Below are positions 9,475-18,116 of a stretch of DNA of 44,550 nt, piece by piece; position 1 is the stretch's first letter; the number at the start of each line of letters is the position of its first letter. The stretch comes from WJMB01 sp964581465 (GTDB lineage: Bacteria > RBG-13-66-14): NCBI GenBank assembly GCA_964581465.1, contig CAZOOP010000033.1, forward strand, positions 1 through 44,550, in the 5' to 3' direction. The translations under genes and the position numbers were made by a program. A model generated the notes under the pieces. The model saw only the letters and a program-made list of their open reading frames with translations, was not told where the DNA came from and made no database searches.

Positions 9475-9557
9475 GGCGTTGGCACGTTTCTTGCAGCAGG
9501 GCGGGGACGCCTGAATGCAGCAATCCCGGGCACTTCCGCAAGAAACGTGCCAACGCC
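9475..9557. repeat. Palindromic repeat, copy 3 (20-bp arms, 43-base loop)
   Basis: Arms at 9475-9494 and 9538-9557 are perfect complements. The loop starts AGCAGGGCGGGGAC and ends ACTTCC. It lies 73 bases downstream of the minus-strand dehydrogenase stop. Confidence 0.92.
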
Positions 9558-9629
9558 TACCCTCACGGTCGGCTGGGAGGTCTCCCGGGTGTTGAGAGGG
9601 GGTTGGTGGAGGTTCTCCGGCGGGATCGT

Positions 9630-10670
9630 TCAATAACCCCGCTCGAGGTCGACGTTGTTGAGAAAGTCGCGGCGGTCGGCGTCCAGGCGGGTCAGGTTGG
9701 AGATCACCTCGTCCCAGCGTCCCAGGTCGTCGAAGGGCGAGGCGGCGCGGTGGGGGGAAAGAACGACGTTGTCCAGCGTGTGGAAGGGGTGGTGATGGGG
9801 GCGACGGCGTCCCGCGGCGTCGGGTTCGGGGCGGTAGTCGTACCAGACATCGAGGGCCGCTCCGGCGATCCTTCCCGTGTTCAGGGCGTTGTAGAGGGCC
9901 GCCTCGTCGATGATCGGGCCGCGACCCACGTTGACCAGCAGGCCCCGGGGACCCAGTCGGTCGAGTTCAGCGGCGCCGATCAATCCGGTGGTCGCGGGGG
10001 TCTGGGGCAGGCAGGCGATGAGCACGTCGGTCCAGTCGAGGAAGGCATCGAGCTCCCGGGGATCGAAGCGTTCGAGGGGGCCGGGGGGATCGACGGTCTT
10101 GGACCAGTCCCGTCGCAGGGCGGCGAAGCGGGGTCCGAAGACGACCAGCAGGCGGTGGACCCGGCGGTTGACGTGACCGTAACCCAACAGGCCGATTCGA
10201 CGGTCCTTCAAGGGCAGCGAGGCCGCCTCGGCGTCGCCGGTGCGCCAGCGTCCCTGGACCATCCAGTTGTGGTGTGGCACCACCCGGTTGGTCAGGGCCA
10301 ACAGCAGGGCGACGGCGTGCTGGGCGGTGAAGCCGGCGTTGCCGTGACCGTTGACCAGGGTAAGGTCGCGTTCGGGGTTCCGGGCGGTGAAGTCGCGGAA
10401 GAGTTCGACGAGGTGCTGGACTCCGGCGCCGGGGTTGATGAACAGGCGCAGGGAGTCGGCGGCCTCCAGCAGCTCGGCGGTGGGACGCCAGCCGACGAGG
10501 GCCGCCGCTCCGGGGGCGAGCCGAATCAACTCGGCGGACGAGGTGTCTTCAGGGAAGTCCAGCTCGAGGTCGACGCCCTCCAGACCACGGCTCAGGTACT
10601 CGCGCAGGCGCTCGGGCACATTCCAGAGGAAGAGGACCCGGGGGCGTCGGTTGCATGCGGTTCGACTCAA
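9630..10670 (-). CDS. D-isomer-specific 2-hydroxyacid dehydrogenase
   Basis: A 346-aa NAD(P)-dependent oxidoreductase predicted to interconvert a 2-hydroxyacid and a 2-oxoacid. The Rossmann motif is GLLGYG (160-165). The family block LLVNVGRGPIIDEAAL supplies the substrate Arg250, and LSPHRA supplies the catalytic His307. The acidic residue region is DVWYDYRPEP instead of the usual DVFxxEP, as in a subgroup whose substrate is uncertain. Start is a TTG that overlaps the stop of the upstream methyltransferase (TTGA), so the pair is translationally coupled. No ATG lies in frame nearby. Substrate unknown. Confidence 0.85.
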   Translation of the reverse strand: MSRTACNRRPRVLFLWNVPERLREYLSRGLEGVDLELDFPEDTSSAELIRLAPGAAALVGWRPTAELLEAADSLRLFINPGAGVQHLVELFRDFTARNPERDLTLVNGHGNAGFTAQHAVALLLALTNRVVPHHNWMVQGRWRTGDAEAASLPLKDRRIGLLGYGHVNRRVHRLLVVFGPRFAALRRDWSKTVDPPGPLERFDPRELDAFLDWTDVLIACLPQTPATTGLIGAAELDRLGPRGLLVNVGRGPIIDEAALYNALNTGRIAGAALDVWYDYRPEPDAAGRRRPHHHPFHTLDNVVLSPHRAASPFDDLGRWDEVISNLTRLDADRRDFLNNVDLERGY

Positions 10671-11371
10671 AGCTCAGCGCTCCCCGCTATGGAATTTGAA
10701 TCCGACCGCAGCTCGATGAACAGGCTCGAATCATCGACGGTGAGGGTTTTCACAGCGCCGGTCAGCCCGGCGGCGTGGCGGAGTAGTTCAGCGGCGGAGG
10801 GGGTCACGGCACGGAAACCGTCGCGGCAGACGATGACGCCGTCGCCGGTGCGCTCTTCGTCGATGGGACCCAGCAGGCCCGCGCCGGACTGACGGCGGAA
10901 CCACTCCAGGCGCTCGGGCCAGAACTCCGGCGTGTAGGTCGAGAAGAGACAGACGCCGCCGGGAGCGACGACCCGAAGCGCCTCGGCGAAGAGAGCTCTG
11001 GGAGGGCGCTTGAAGGCCGAGACCCCGTTCTGCACGCAGCAGACGACATCGAAGGCGGCATTGGTGAAAGCCAGGCGGGCGGCGTCCTGTTGAACCAGGC
11101 CGACGTTGTCGAAATCACTCAGGAAGCGCCTCGCCTCGCGCAGGCTGGAGTACGAGGTGTCCACACCGAGCACCTCGGCGCAGTCCTGGGTCAGTTCGGC
11201 AAGCACCCGGCCGTAACCGCAACCGAGCTCGAGCAGGCGGGTGCGCGGTCCGCAGTGGGAGCGGACCTGGTCGATCTCGGCCGCCAGGTAGCGGCGCACG
11301 CGGGGCGGGGCCAGCTCGTAACAGCGGCGCAGGCGACCGGCGGAGAGTTTTTCGGCGCAGTAGTCGGCCAT
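10667..11371 (-). CDS. Class I SAM-dependent methyltransferase
   Basis: 234 aa. Motif I LLELGCGYG (46-54) and acidic Asp71 after strand 2 (GVDTS) form the SAM pocket. DAARLAFTNAAFDVVCC and the post-motif LRVVAPGGVCLFST are typical Methyltransf_11 features. The C-terminal half (about 150-234) is a lid of unknown specificity. It is coupled to the hydroxyacid dehydrogenase downstream. A weak GGTGA ribosome site precedes the ATG. The acceptor is not predictable. A second methyltransferase pair lies 1.4 kb upstream on the same strand, separated by repeat DNA. Confidence 0.88.
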   Translation of the reverse strand: MADYCAEKLSAGRLRRCYELAPPRVRRYLAAEIDQVRSHCGPRTRLLELGCGYGRVLAELTQDCAEVLGVDTSYSSLREARRFLSDFDNVGLVQQDAARLAFTNAAFDVVCCVQNGVSAFKRPPRALFAEALRVVAPGGVCLFSTYTPEFWPERLEWFRRQSGAGLLGPIDEERTGDGVIVCRDGFRAVTPSAAELLRHAAGLTGAVKTLTVDDSSLFIELRSDSNSIAGSAEL

Positions 11372-11810
11372 GTGGTTATCACCGGTGACTGGAACAGCAT
11401 TTCATCGAGCAAACCGGCGCGAATCAAACAGGCGATGGAAGGCAGCATATTGAGTAAGTGCGAAGCCGCTGGGTGAGCAGGAGTTCAGAGTATCTGCCGA
11501 GCAGTTCCAGCCGAGTAATCGCGTCCGTGACCCGCAGCGAAATAGGCAAGCTACAGGGCGACAGACCAAGGCTGGCCCGGCAGTGCCGCTAGTCTTGATC
11601 AACAACGCGGTGCGATCATCCATCCGCTTGACTCCACAGTCGCGACGGCGCCAAGCTCTTCCCAAAGCTCTCATCAACAGCCGGTTTTTCTCTACCGACC
11701 ACAGCAATCTCAAGGGTGGGGAAAACGGTGTGGCCGGCCTATCCTCCAGCCGCTTTCACTTCAATAGATAGCGGTTTGCGTCTTGACTTGAGCCGATCCG
11801 GAATCGCCCT
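11372..11810. other. Intergenic spacer without a gene
   Basis: I see no coding region, hairpin or RNA gene that I can support. Base composition is lower in GC than in the flanking genes, and the spacer leads into the repeat element at 11811. Confidence 0.5.
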
Positions 11811-12729
11811 GGCATCTTGGAATGAGTTCGGACCAGATCGGGCTGATTGGGTGGGATTGGCTGGTCACTCAACACACCGTCGAAAAGGCCATGTTGCGGT
11901 GCGAATACCCGTTGCCATGACTTAACCGATTGTTACCACATTGCTTACAAGCAACTTGCGATCCACCGTCCGGTCTGGATTCAAGACTGCCGATAACTGG
12001 GCCTCCAGCAGTGCGAGCTTGATAGCACGTGCCACTGTTCGGTTGCCCGTTCCTTGAGAGGCGGATGTAGCGCATCACAAGTTATCCTGTCAGGATACGA
12101 TTATTATCTGGATGACCACTCTTAGCTGAACCGACTGATCCAGCTTATTGACTGTCATTGATTGCTTGATCGTTCACACCAGCCGCCGTTGTCAAATCGC
12201 TGCATTGTCTTGTCAGTGCAGGTAGCGATGCACCTGGTCCTACCTTGAGTTCAGCCGGAGGCCCCAGGCTGTCGGTTCCATGCAGATTTCGACCAGGCTG
12301 TAAGTGTGTGATTAGCTGACGACGCTCCATTGCTCGCTTTTGCAGCTTCGACCGTTATCCGACTCCGCTGGTTGACCCCTCGATTCGGGTGGTTACTAGA
12401 ATTACGTTTGTGATCGTATACCCTATCCGGATCTGACTGTGATTGTATCCTTTTGATAATAGAGATGATGATCATCGGATGCCTGTCACGGAATGGGCCG
12501 TTGAAAAGTGGCGGCGAATACGGGCCTGATCCTTAGCGATCTCTGATACCAGCGGACCTGTCTCTGCCCTGGCAGCAGATTGCTACAGAATCCTAAGTGT
12601 CATAAAATCAGGCAATAAGAGCATACCAAATGAACGCTTGCTTCTAGAAGGCGTATTCAGGGAGCCAATAACGGCCCGGCGGGATGATCCCAATCAGCCT
12701 GATTTGGTCCGAACACGTTCCATGATGCC
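11811..12729. mobile_element. Interspersed element with terminal inverted repeats (919 bp)
   Basis: The left end GGCATCTTGGAATGAGTTCG and the right end, read on the other strand as GGCATCATGGAACGTGTTCG, bracket AT-richer DNA without intact genes. Internally, 12330-12475 carries the GATTGTATCC/ATAATAGA segment seen in the copies at 35.9 and 39.2 kb. Probably a non-autonomous or decayed derivative of the IS1595-like element at 3.5 kb. Confidence 0.65.
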
Positions 12730-12817
12730 TTGCGAATACTTGGCTCAGCTTCTGTTGATGATCCCTTATGATCCGGTCCGAACAGGGTCTGCGATCCCAT
12801 CGCGGATAATGCCGAAA

Positions 12818-13543
12818 TCAAGCCCTCTCCTTGAAACCCAGGTAGAGCCCCCGGCCGTCGAGACCGGCCTCGTCGAACTCCACACGCAGCCCGGCCGCGG
12901 TGAAGGCCTCCTCCATCTCCTTACGGCTGAACAGGCCCAGCTCGTGCCTGTTGACGAAGTAGCGCACCTCGGCGCCGTCGTTGAGCAGGAAGTGCAGCTC
13001 GAGGATCGAAACCCGACCTTGGCGCCGGGTGGCGGTCATCCGGGCCAGCTTGAGTCCCTCCTCCTCGACCAGCATGCCGCCGGGACGGCCGGGATCGAAG
13101 GACTCCGGGGTCAGCCAGGGCTCGACGACCAGCACGCCGCCGGGCACCAGATGGGAGGCCAGGTTGACGATGCAATCGCGCAGCCTCTGCGTGGTCAGCA
13201 CGTAACCGATGGAGCCGAAGAGGCAGCAGACCACATCGAAGCTACGACCGAGTTCGCAACAGATCAGGTCGCCGCGGTGCAGCGGCACGTCGGGCAGGCG
13301 TTTGAGGGCGCGGTCGAGCATCGCCGGACTCAGGTCGAAGCCCTCGACGTCGAAATGCTCGCGCAGATACTGCAGGTGCAACCCGGTGCCACAGGCGGCG
13401 TCGAGGAGCCTTCCCGAACGTGGAACGTCGTGATCGTCGAGCAGCTCCAGCAGGCGCTCGACCTCGTCGGCGTAGTCCTTGCCCACGCCCAGGTAGAACA
13501 GGTCGTAGCAGTCGGCGAACTGCTCATCATAGCTCAGCGTCAT
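12818..13543 (-). CDS. Class I SAM-dependent methyltransferase (DesVI-like)
   Basis: 241 aa. An N-terminal cap (SYDEQFADCYDLFYLGVGKDY) precedes motif I LLDAACGTG (46-54), and FDVVCCLFGSIGYV follows. This arrangement resembles the DesVI/TylM1 type of N,N-dimethyltransferases acting on amino sugars, though no sugar-nucleotide genes are present, so the substrate remains open. Its start overlaps the stop of the methyltransferase upstream as ATGA, indicating coupled translation. Downstream, the right end of a repeat element lies less than 100 bases away. Confidence 0.87.
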   Translation of the reverse strand: MTLSYDEQFADCYDLFYLGVGKDYADEVERLLELLDDHDVPRSGRLLDAACGTGLHLQYLREHFDVEGFDLSPAMLDRALKRLPDVPLHRGDLICCELGRSFDVVCCLFGSIGYVLTTQRLRDCIVNLASHLVPGGVLVVEPWLTPESFDPGRPGGMLVEEEGLKLARMTATRRQGRVSILELHFLLNDGAEVRYFVNRHELGLFSRKEMEEAFTAAGLRVEFDEAGLDGRGLYLGFKERA

Positions 13544-14220
13544 CGCTTCTCCCGTTTTCTCAGCAGCCAGCGGATGATCAAACCTTCGTCGCGCCGCTGG
13601 ATATCGAAAGACTTAAGCAATTGCTCCTCGAACCAGTCGCACTCGACGGGCAGCGGCGGGCGCCCCAATGCCCGGCCCAGGCGGACCAGGGCCGGGTGGA
13701 GCCGGTGCGTGGGATCGGGCAGGTCCACGGCCAGGCGCCCTCCGGGCGCCGTCACCCGCTCCAGCTCCGCCAGGCAGCGGACGGTATAATCCGCCGTGAG
13801 ATACCCACAGACGCCGATAACCGCGACGGCGTTGAATGAGGCCTCGGTGAAGGCCAGCCGCGCGGCTTCGGCGCGGATCAGACCGCCGATCTCGAGACCC
13901 TTCCGCCGGACGAAGGCGGCCATGGCGGCGAGCAGCTCCCCCGCGATGTCGACGCCGTGGTAGAGTGTACTCCAGCGGTCCAGACGGTAGTTGGCCAGGT
14001 TGGCGCAGCAGCCGACATCCAGCAGGCGGCCGCCGTGGTCCAGGTATTCGCGCAGGGCCGGATCGCCGCTGTTGACGCGTCTGCCAAGCTCCAGCAGCTC
14101 GACCACCGCGGGGTCCTCGACCAGCTCCCGGGGCAGCTCGTCCAGGGGCGAGCGACCCCGACGATGCAGCTCCAGCGTGCGGTCGTAGGCCCGGGCCAGG
14201 CGGTCGAGGGCTTCATCCAT
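13540..14220 (-). CDS. Class I SAM-dependent methyltransferase, atypical motif I
   Basis: 226 aa. Motif I reads LLDVGCCANLANY (66-78), lacking the second glycine of the usual GxGxG. The remaining fold signals are ordinary: an acidic residue after strand 2 (GVDIAGE), AARLAFTEASFNAVAVIGV, and LERVTAPGGRLAVDLPD. It starts at the ATG at 14220 and runs into the next methyltransferase with an ATGA overlap. Together with the 10.7 kb gene this makes three distinct methyltransferases on one strand within 3.5 kb. The altered SAM loop may lower activity or reflect divergence. Function not assigned. Confidence 0.82.
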   Translation of the reverse strand: MDEALDRLARAYDRTLELHRRGRSPLDELPRELVEDPAVVELLELGRRVNSGDPALREYLDHGGRLLDVGCCANLANYRLDRWSTLYHGVDIAGELLAAMAAFVRRKGLEIGGLIRAEAARLAFTEASFNAVAVIGVCGYLTADYTVRCLAELERVTAPGGRLAVDLPDPTHRLHPALVRLGRALGRPPLPVECDWFEEQLLKSFDIQRRDEGLIIRWLLRKREKR

Positions 14221-15120
14221 CGGCGCAGTCCACCGGCGTGATCATGGGAGTATCACTCGGATCCGAACCGACTCATCCAGCTGATCAATCAAGTGATATG
14301 CTACATCTGCCTGTCACGGAACGGGTAGCCGATAAATGACAGATAATGAAAGCTCGTACTGCTGGAAGCCCAGCTATCGACAGTCTTGAATCCAGCCCGA
14401 ATGATAGAATGCATCTTGCTTGTAAGCAATATGACAACAATCAGCATAGTGATTGAAACAGGTAATTTGTACCGCAGTAGGGCCTTTTCGGCGAGGCGGT
14501 GAGCGACCAGCAAACCTCGCCCAATCAGCCCTAGCTGGTCCGAACACCCTCCAGGATGCCTAGTTCATATTCGCCGACTTTGTCATACCGCGGCATGGTG
14601 GCGATAAACCGGGGTTCGCATTGAGTGTCGCTGTAAACCGTGGGGTGATCATCCCGCTCAAGGAACGAGCAGGCTGTGAGTGAATGATCCGCTGCCGACG
14701 GTCGATCGGGTATCGCTGAGCTTCCCCTGTACCGGATTGACCGCCCTCAGCGCCGTGGGCGGCCGAGCGCTCGATCGAAATGCACCCCGGCGGAGCGCGA
14801 TCAAGCGCAATTACCTCCAAGCCCAAAGCCCCTTCGGACGTTGGTCCGGCTTGCCGTCCAATTTGCCGTGATGACCGATTCCTCAACCAGCTACATCGCA
14901 GCGGGAAGGATTGTCAGCAGCACCGCCAGGCTGAAGGCCGTTGGAGCCATAAGCGTCGGGTAACCTCGCAAGCACCACGATACGAGCTGGAGCCTAACCC
15001 GACCCAGGGTGTTCCGTTACGAGTATGCAGGGGTGCCCCGCCGCAAACAGCTCGACGATTACTCGATTCCCGCGCGTCATCCAACATTCTCACGACGGTG
15101 ATGATACCCAAGATGACGCG
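14221..15120. repeat. Repeat-derived spacer with one clear element terminus
   Basis: Bases 14516-14560 (CCAATCAGCC...GGTCCGAACACC...GGATGCC) are a minus-oriented element end. Bases 14265-14300 resemble the GACTCATCCAGC segment of other copies. The matching left end is missing, so this is a truncated copy. From 14560 to 15120 I see no supported gene. Confidence 0.5.
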
Positions 15121-15158
15121 ATAAATCCACGACGCGCTTTCTTGTCAGTCCCTCCGGC

Positions 15159-15187
15159 TTGTCAGGCCCCCGGGTCGATGCTATGAT
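15159..15187 (+). promoter_or_regulatory. Sigma70-type promoter
   Basis: TTGTCA at 15159-15164, a 17-base spacer, and TATGAT at 15182-15187. Transcription would begin at about 15194, so the ATG at 15193 would not be usable and translation from 15247 is favoured. Confidence 0.7.
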
Positions 15188-15246
15188 TCAAGATGTCTAA
15201 GCGGCCCGTCGTAACAACCCGATCGACCCGCCGGGAGAAAACGCCG

Positions 15247-16260
15247 ATGCCCCTATGGAAACCCGAGGCCTTCCAGGGCTCGCTGCGCAGCAAGGGCTAC
15301 TTCGAGGGTGTCTACTACAAACTAGTCGACGGCGCCGAAGAGGAGATACTGGCCCTGATCCCCGGCGTGGCCCTCGGCGAGGACGACCCCCACGCCTTTC
15401 TGCAGGTCTTCCGGGGCAACGGCGATTATCACTACCTCCGCCGATCCCTGGAGACCTTTTCGTATAGCAGGAAGGCGCTGGACATCCGTCTGCGCGGCAC
15501 CAGCTTCACCGGTCGACGGATCATCCTCGACCTGCGCGACGAGAAGCTGAGCCTGCGCGGCGAGCTGGGGCTGCACGGCGGACGCGGCTGGCCCGTACGG
15601 CTGACCAGCCCCGGCGCCATGGGTCCCTACGGCCTGGCGCCCCTGATGCAGTGCTACTACCAGATCATCAACTTCGACAGCTCAGTCTCGGGAAGCCTGG
15701 AGTTCAACGGCCGCGAGCTCTCCTTCGAGGGTGGCCGGGCCTACGTCGAGAAGAACTGGGGCCGCTCCTTTCCCAAGGCCTGGATCTGGACCCAGACCAA
15801 CCACTTCCCCGGCGGCGGGATCAGCCTGATCGCCTCGCTGGCCGACATCCCCTGGCTGTTCAGCAGCTTCCCCGGCTTCATCGTCGGCCTCCACCTGCGC
15901 GGCGAACTCTACCGCTTCGCCACCTACACCGGCGCCAAACTGCGCCAAGCCGAGCTGGATGACGAACACCTGCGCCTGCGCTTCGAGGACGATCGCCTGG
16001 GCCTGCTCATCGAAGCCCAACGCCGCGAGGGCGTACCCCTGGCCGCCCCCCGACTCGGCGCCATGGACGGCACCTGCGAGGAGTACCTGGGAACCGAGGC
16101 CAACATCGAACTCTACCGACGCAGCGCCGGCGTCGGACGCCGCATCTACGCCGGTCGCGGCTCCAGCGCCGGGCTGGAGATCAACGGCCCCGTCGAGAAA
16201 CTCATCGCCGACCTCCTGGCCGACAAGCGTCCGCCGAAACGGGCCAGAACCCGGGGCTGA
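15247..16260 (+). CDS. Tocopherol cyclase-like protein
   Basis: 337 aa. The signature EKNWGRSFPKAWIWTQ (168-183) and the two-lobed beta-rich layout match the tocopherol-cyclase-like family. In plants and cyanobacteria that family closes the chromanol ring. Related proteins in non-photosynthetic bacteria have no established substrate. No homogentisate or prenylquinone genes lie nearby, so a vitamin E role is not implied. Other conserved-looking blocks are FEGVYYKLVDG (19-29) and GPYGLAPLMQCYYQI (126-140). The start at 15247 is chosen over 15193 because GGGAG sits 9 bases upstream and because the promoter at 15159-15187 would start transcripts at or after 15193. No signal peptide is evident. 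Confidence 0.8.
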   Translation: MPLWKPEAFQGSLRSKGYFEGVYYKLVDGAEEEILALIPGVALGEDDPHAFLQVFRGNGDYHYLRRSLETFSYSRKALDIRLRGTSFTGRRIILDLRDEKLSLRGELGLHGGRGWPVRLTSPGAMGPYGLAPLMQCYYQIINFDSSVSGSLEFNGRELSFEGGRAYVEKNWGRSFPKAWIWTQTNHFPGGGISLIASLADIPWLFSSFPGFIVGLHLRGELYRFATYTGAKLRQAELDDEHLRLRFEDDRLGLLIEAQRREGVPLAAPRLGAMDGTCEEYLGTEANIELYRRSAGVGRRIYAGRGSSAGLEINGPVEKLIADLLADKRPPKRARTRG

Positions 16261-16305
16261 CGCTTCCGCCCCGCGACCCTTGACGACTCCGGCTCGTGAA
16301 CCGGC

Positions 16306-16435
16306 CCGGCGCGGGTTTTGGCACGTTTCTTGCAATACCTCGCCCCGCGCCCGCCGATCCGCCAAACACCGGAACGGCGCCCGGGTCGACAGCGCCGGGA
16401 AGGGATAGCAAGAAACGTGCCAAAACCCGCGCCGG
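16306..16435. repeat. Palindromic repeat, copy 4 (28-bp arms, 74-base loop)
   Basis: Perfect 28-base arms at 16306-16333 and 16408-16435. The core CACGTTTCTTGC is shared with other copies, but the adjacent bases are GGTTTTGG instead of GGCGTTGG, and the opposite arm has the matching change CCAAAACC. The loop is longer and less similar. It lies between the tocopherol-cyclase-like gene and murE. Confidence 0.92.
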
Positions 16436-16525
16436 TGACGCCGACGAACAACGCGGCAGGGCGGCCCGGTTTTCCGGGGTCGCGGGGCTCAATCGAGTGC
16501 GTATTGAAGCGGAAGCGAGGGAAAT

Positions 16526-18022
16526 TTGACCGAGGAACGCAGCATACGGTTCAGCGAGCTGGTCGCCGCGGCCGACGCCGTGGGCGAGGCGCAGGGCGAG
16601 GCGGAAATCATCTCCCTGGCCTACGATTCGCGCCGTGTTGCCCCGGGGACGCTATTCGTGGCCACCGGCGGGGTGGGTCACGACGCTTTGGCCTATCTGG
16701 GCGACGCCCTGGAGCGCGGCGCCGCCGCGGTTGTGGCCCCGGTTTCTCCGCCGCCGGGGGTCGAGGCGGCTTGGGCGCTCAGCAACCACCCCCGTTTAGC
16801 CCTGGCGCAGTTGGCCCGCGCCTGGTGGGGCTACCCCGACCGCGGACTGCGCCTGATCGGCGTCACCGGAACCAACGGCAAGACTACCTGCGCCCACCTG
16901 ATCGCGGCGGTGCTGCGCGCCGCCGGGAGGCGCACGGCCCAGTTGGGGACAACGGGCTACTATATGGGTGATGAATGGGAGGAGGCGGTCTGGACGACGC
17001 CGGAGCCGCTCAAACTTTGCGAGCTGCTCCACCGCGCCGCAACGGCCGAACTCCAGGATGTGGTGATGGAGGTCACCAGCCACGCCCTGGATCAGGAGCG
17101 CGTCGCCGGGTTGGAGTTCGCCGCCGCCGGCTTCACCAACCTCACCCCGGAGCACCTGGACTACCACCGGCGGATGGAGGGCTACTTCTCCACCAAGGGG
17201 CGCCTGTTTCGCCAGTTGAAAAAGGACGCTCCAGCGCTGATCAACGCCGACGACGACTGGGTCCGCCGTACCGCAGTCCCCGAAGCCCGCCGCGTAACCT
17301 ACGGCTATGCCGCCGGGGCCGATCTGCGTCCCGAGAACGTCCGCTTCACCAAGCACCGCCTCGAGCTGACCGTGGTTCAGGGCGAGCGTCGTCTAGTGCT
17401 CTCCGCCCCCCTGGTTGGTGAGTACGACGTTTACAATGTGCTGCTCTGCGTGGGGATCTGTCGCGGCCTGAGCGTCGCCGACGAGGACATCGCCCGCGGT
17501 CTGGCCGGACTGCCGCAGATCCCCGGACGCTTCCACTTCCTCGAGGTCGACGCCCCCTTCGAGGTCGTCGTCGACTACGCCCACACCCCCGACGGCTTGA
17601 CCAAGGCGTTGACCGCCGCCCGTCGCCTGGTCCCGGGCCGGGTGATCATCGTCTTCGGCTCCGCCGGGGAGCGCGACGCCGCCAAGCGCCCCGAGATGGG
17701 CCGCGCCGTGGGCGAGATCGCCGATCTGGTGGTGCTGACCACCGAAGACCCGCGCCGCGAGGACCCGGCCCAGATCGCCGCCCAGATCGCCGCCGGCGTC
17801 CCGGCGGGCTCCTGCGAGCTGCGCACCGAGCTCGACCGACGCCGCGCCGTCCACCTGGCCCTCGAGGCGGCCTGTCCCGGCGACATCGTCATCGTCGCCG
17901 GCAAGGGCGACGAGAACCTGCTCAAGTTCGCCGATCATACCGAGCGCTCCAACGACATCGACATCTGCCTGGAGTTCTTCGGCCTCAACCGCGACGATGC
18001 CGGTGTAACCAGCCCGCGCTGA
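16526..18022 (+). CDS. murE: UDP-MurNAc-tripeptide synthetase
   Basis: 498 aa, cytosolic. Adds the third residue to UDP-MurNAc-L-Ala-D-Glu. It has an N-terminal substrate domain, P-loop GTNGKTT (115-121), central VMEVTSHALDQERV, and C-terminal VVVDYAHTPDGL and GSAGERDAAKRPEMG blocks. The position that is DNPR in meso-diaminopimelate ligases reads EDPR here (407-410). Arg is kept but Asn becomes Asp, so the amino acid added cannot be read safely. Thermotoga MurE, which has DDPR, is known to use lysine. The start is TTG with GAGGG just upstream. No ATG is available in frame. No other mur/mra genes flank it, unlike a standard dcw cluster. Confidence 0.94.
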   Translation: MTEERSIRFSELVAAADAVGEAQGEAEIISLAYDSRRVAPGTLFVATGGVGHDALAYLGDALERGAAAVVAPVSPPPGVEAAWALSNHPRLALAQLARAWWGYPDRGLRLIGVTGTNGKTTCAHLIAAVLRAAGRRTAQLGTTGYYMGDEWEEAVWTTPEPLKLCELLHRAATAELQDVVMEVTSHALDQERVAGLEFAAAGFTNLTPEHLDYHRRMEGYFSTKGRLFRQLKKDAPALINADDDWVRRTAVPEARRVTYGYAAGADLRPENVRFTKHRLELTVVQGERRLVLSAPLVGEYDVYNVLLCVGICRGLSVADEDIARGLAGLPQIPGRFHFLEVDAPFEVVVDYAHTPDGLTKALTAARRLVPGRVIIVFGSAGERDAAKRPEMGRAVGEIADLVVLTTEDPRREDPAQIAAQIAAGVPAGSCELRTELDRRRAVHLALEAACPGDIVIVAGKGDENLLKFADHTERSNDIDICLEFFGLNRDDAGVTSPR

Positions 18023-18116
18023 AGGCCGGATGGGCGACTCCTAAGAATCGACAGAACCACCACCGACCGGGCTTGCAGCAAACCGAGCCTCCCAATCGAC
18101 AAGAAGGTGGAATGCA

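Noticed and set aside
9357..10892. 511-codon plus-strand frame
   Set aside because: It lies opposite the hydroxyacid dehydrogenase and methyltransferase genes and has the Gly/Val/Gln-rich composition expected from an antisense frame in GC-rich DNA.
15193..15246. Upstream ATG start for the tocopherol-cyclase-like gene
   Set aside because: The promoter at 15159-15187 would start RNA at about 15194, after this ATG, and it has no ribosome site. The ATG at 15247 has one.
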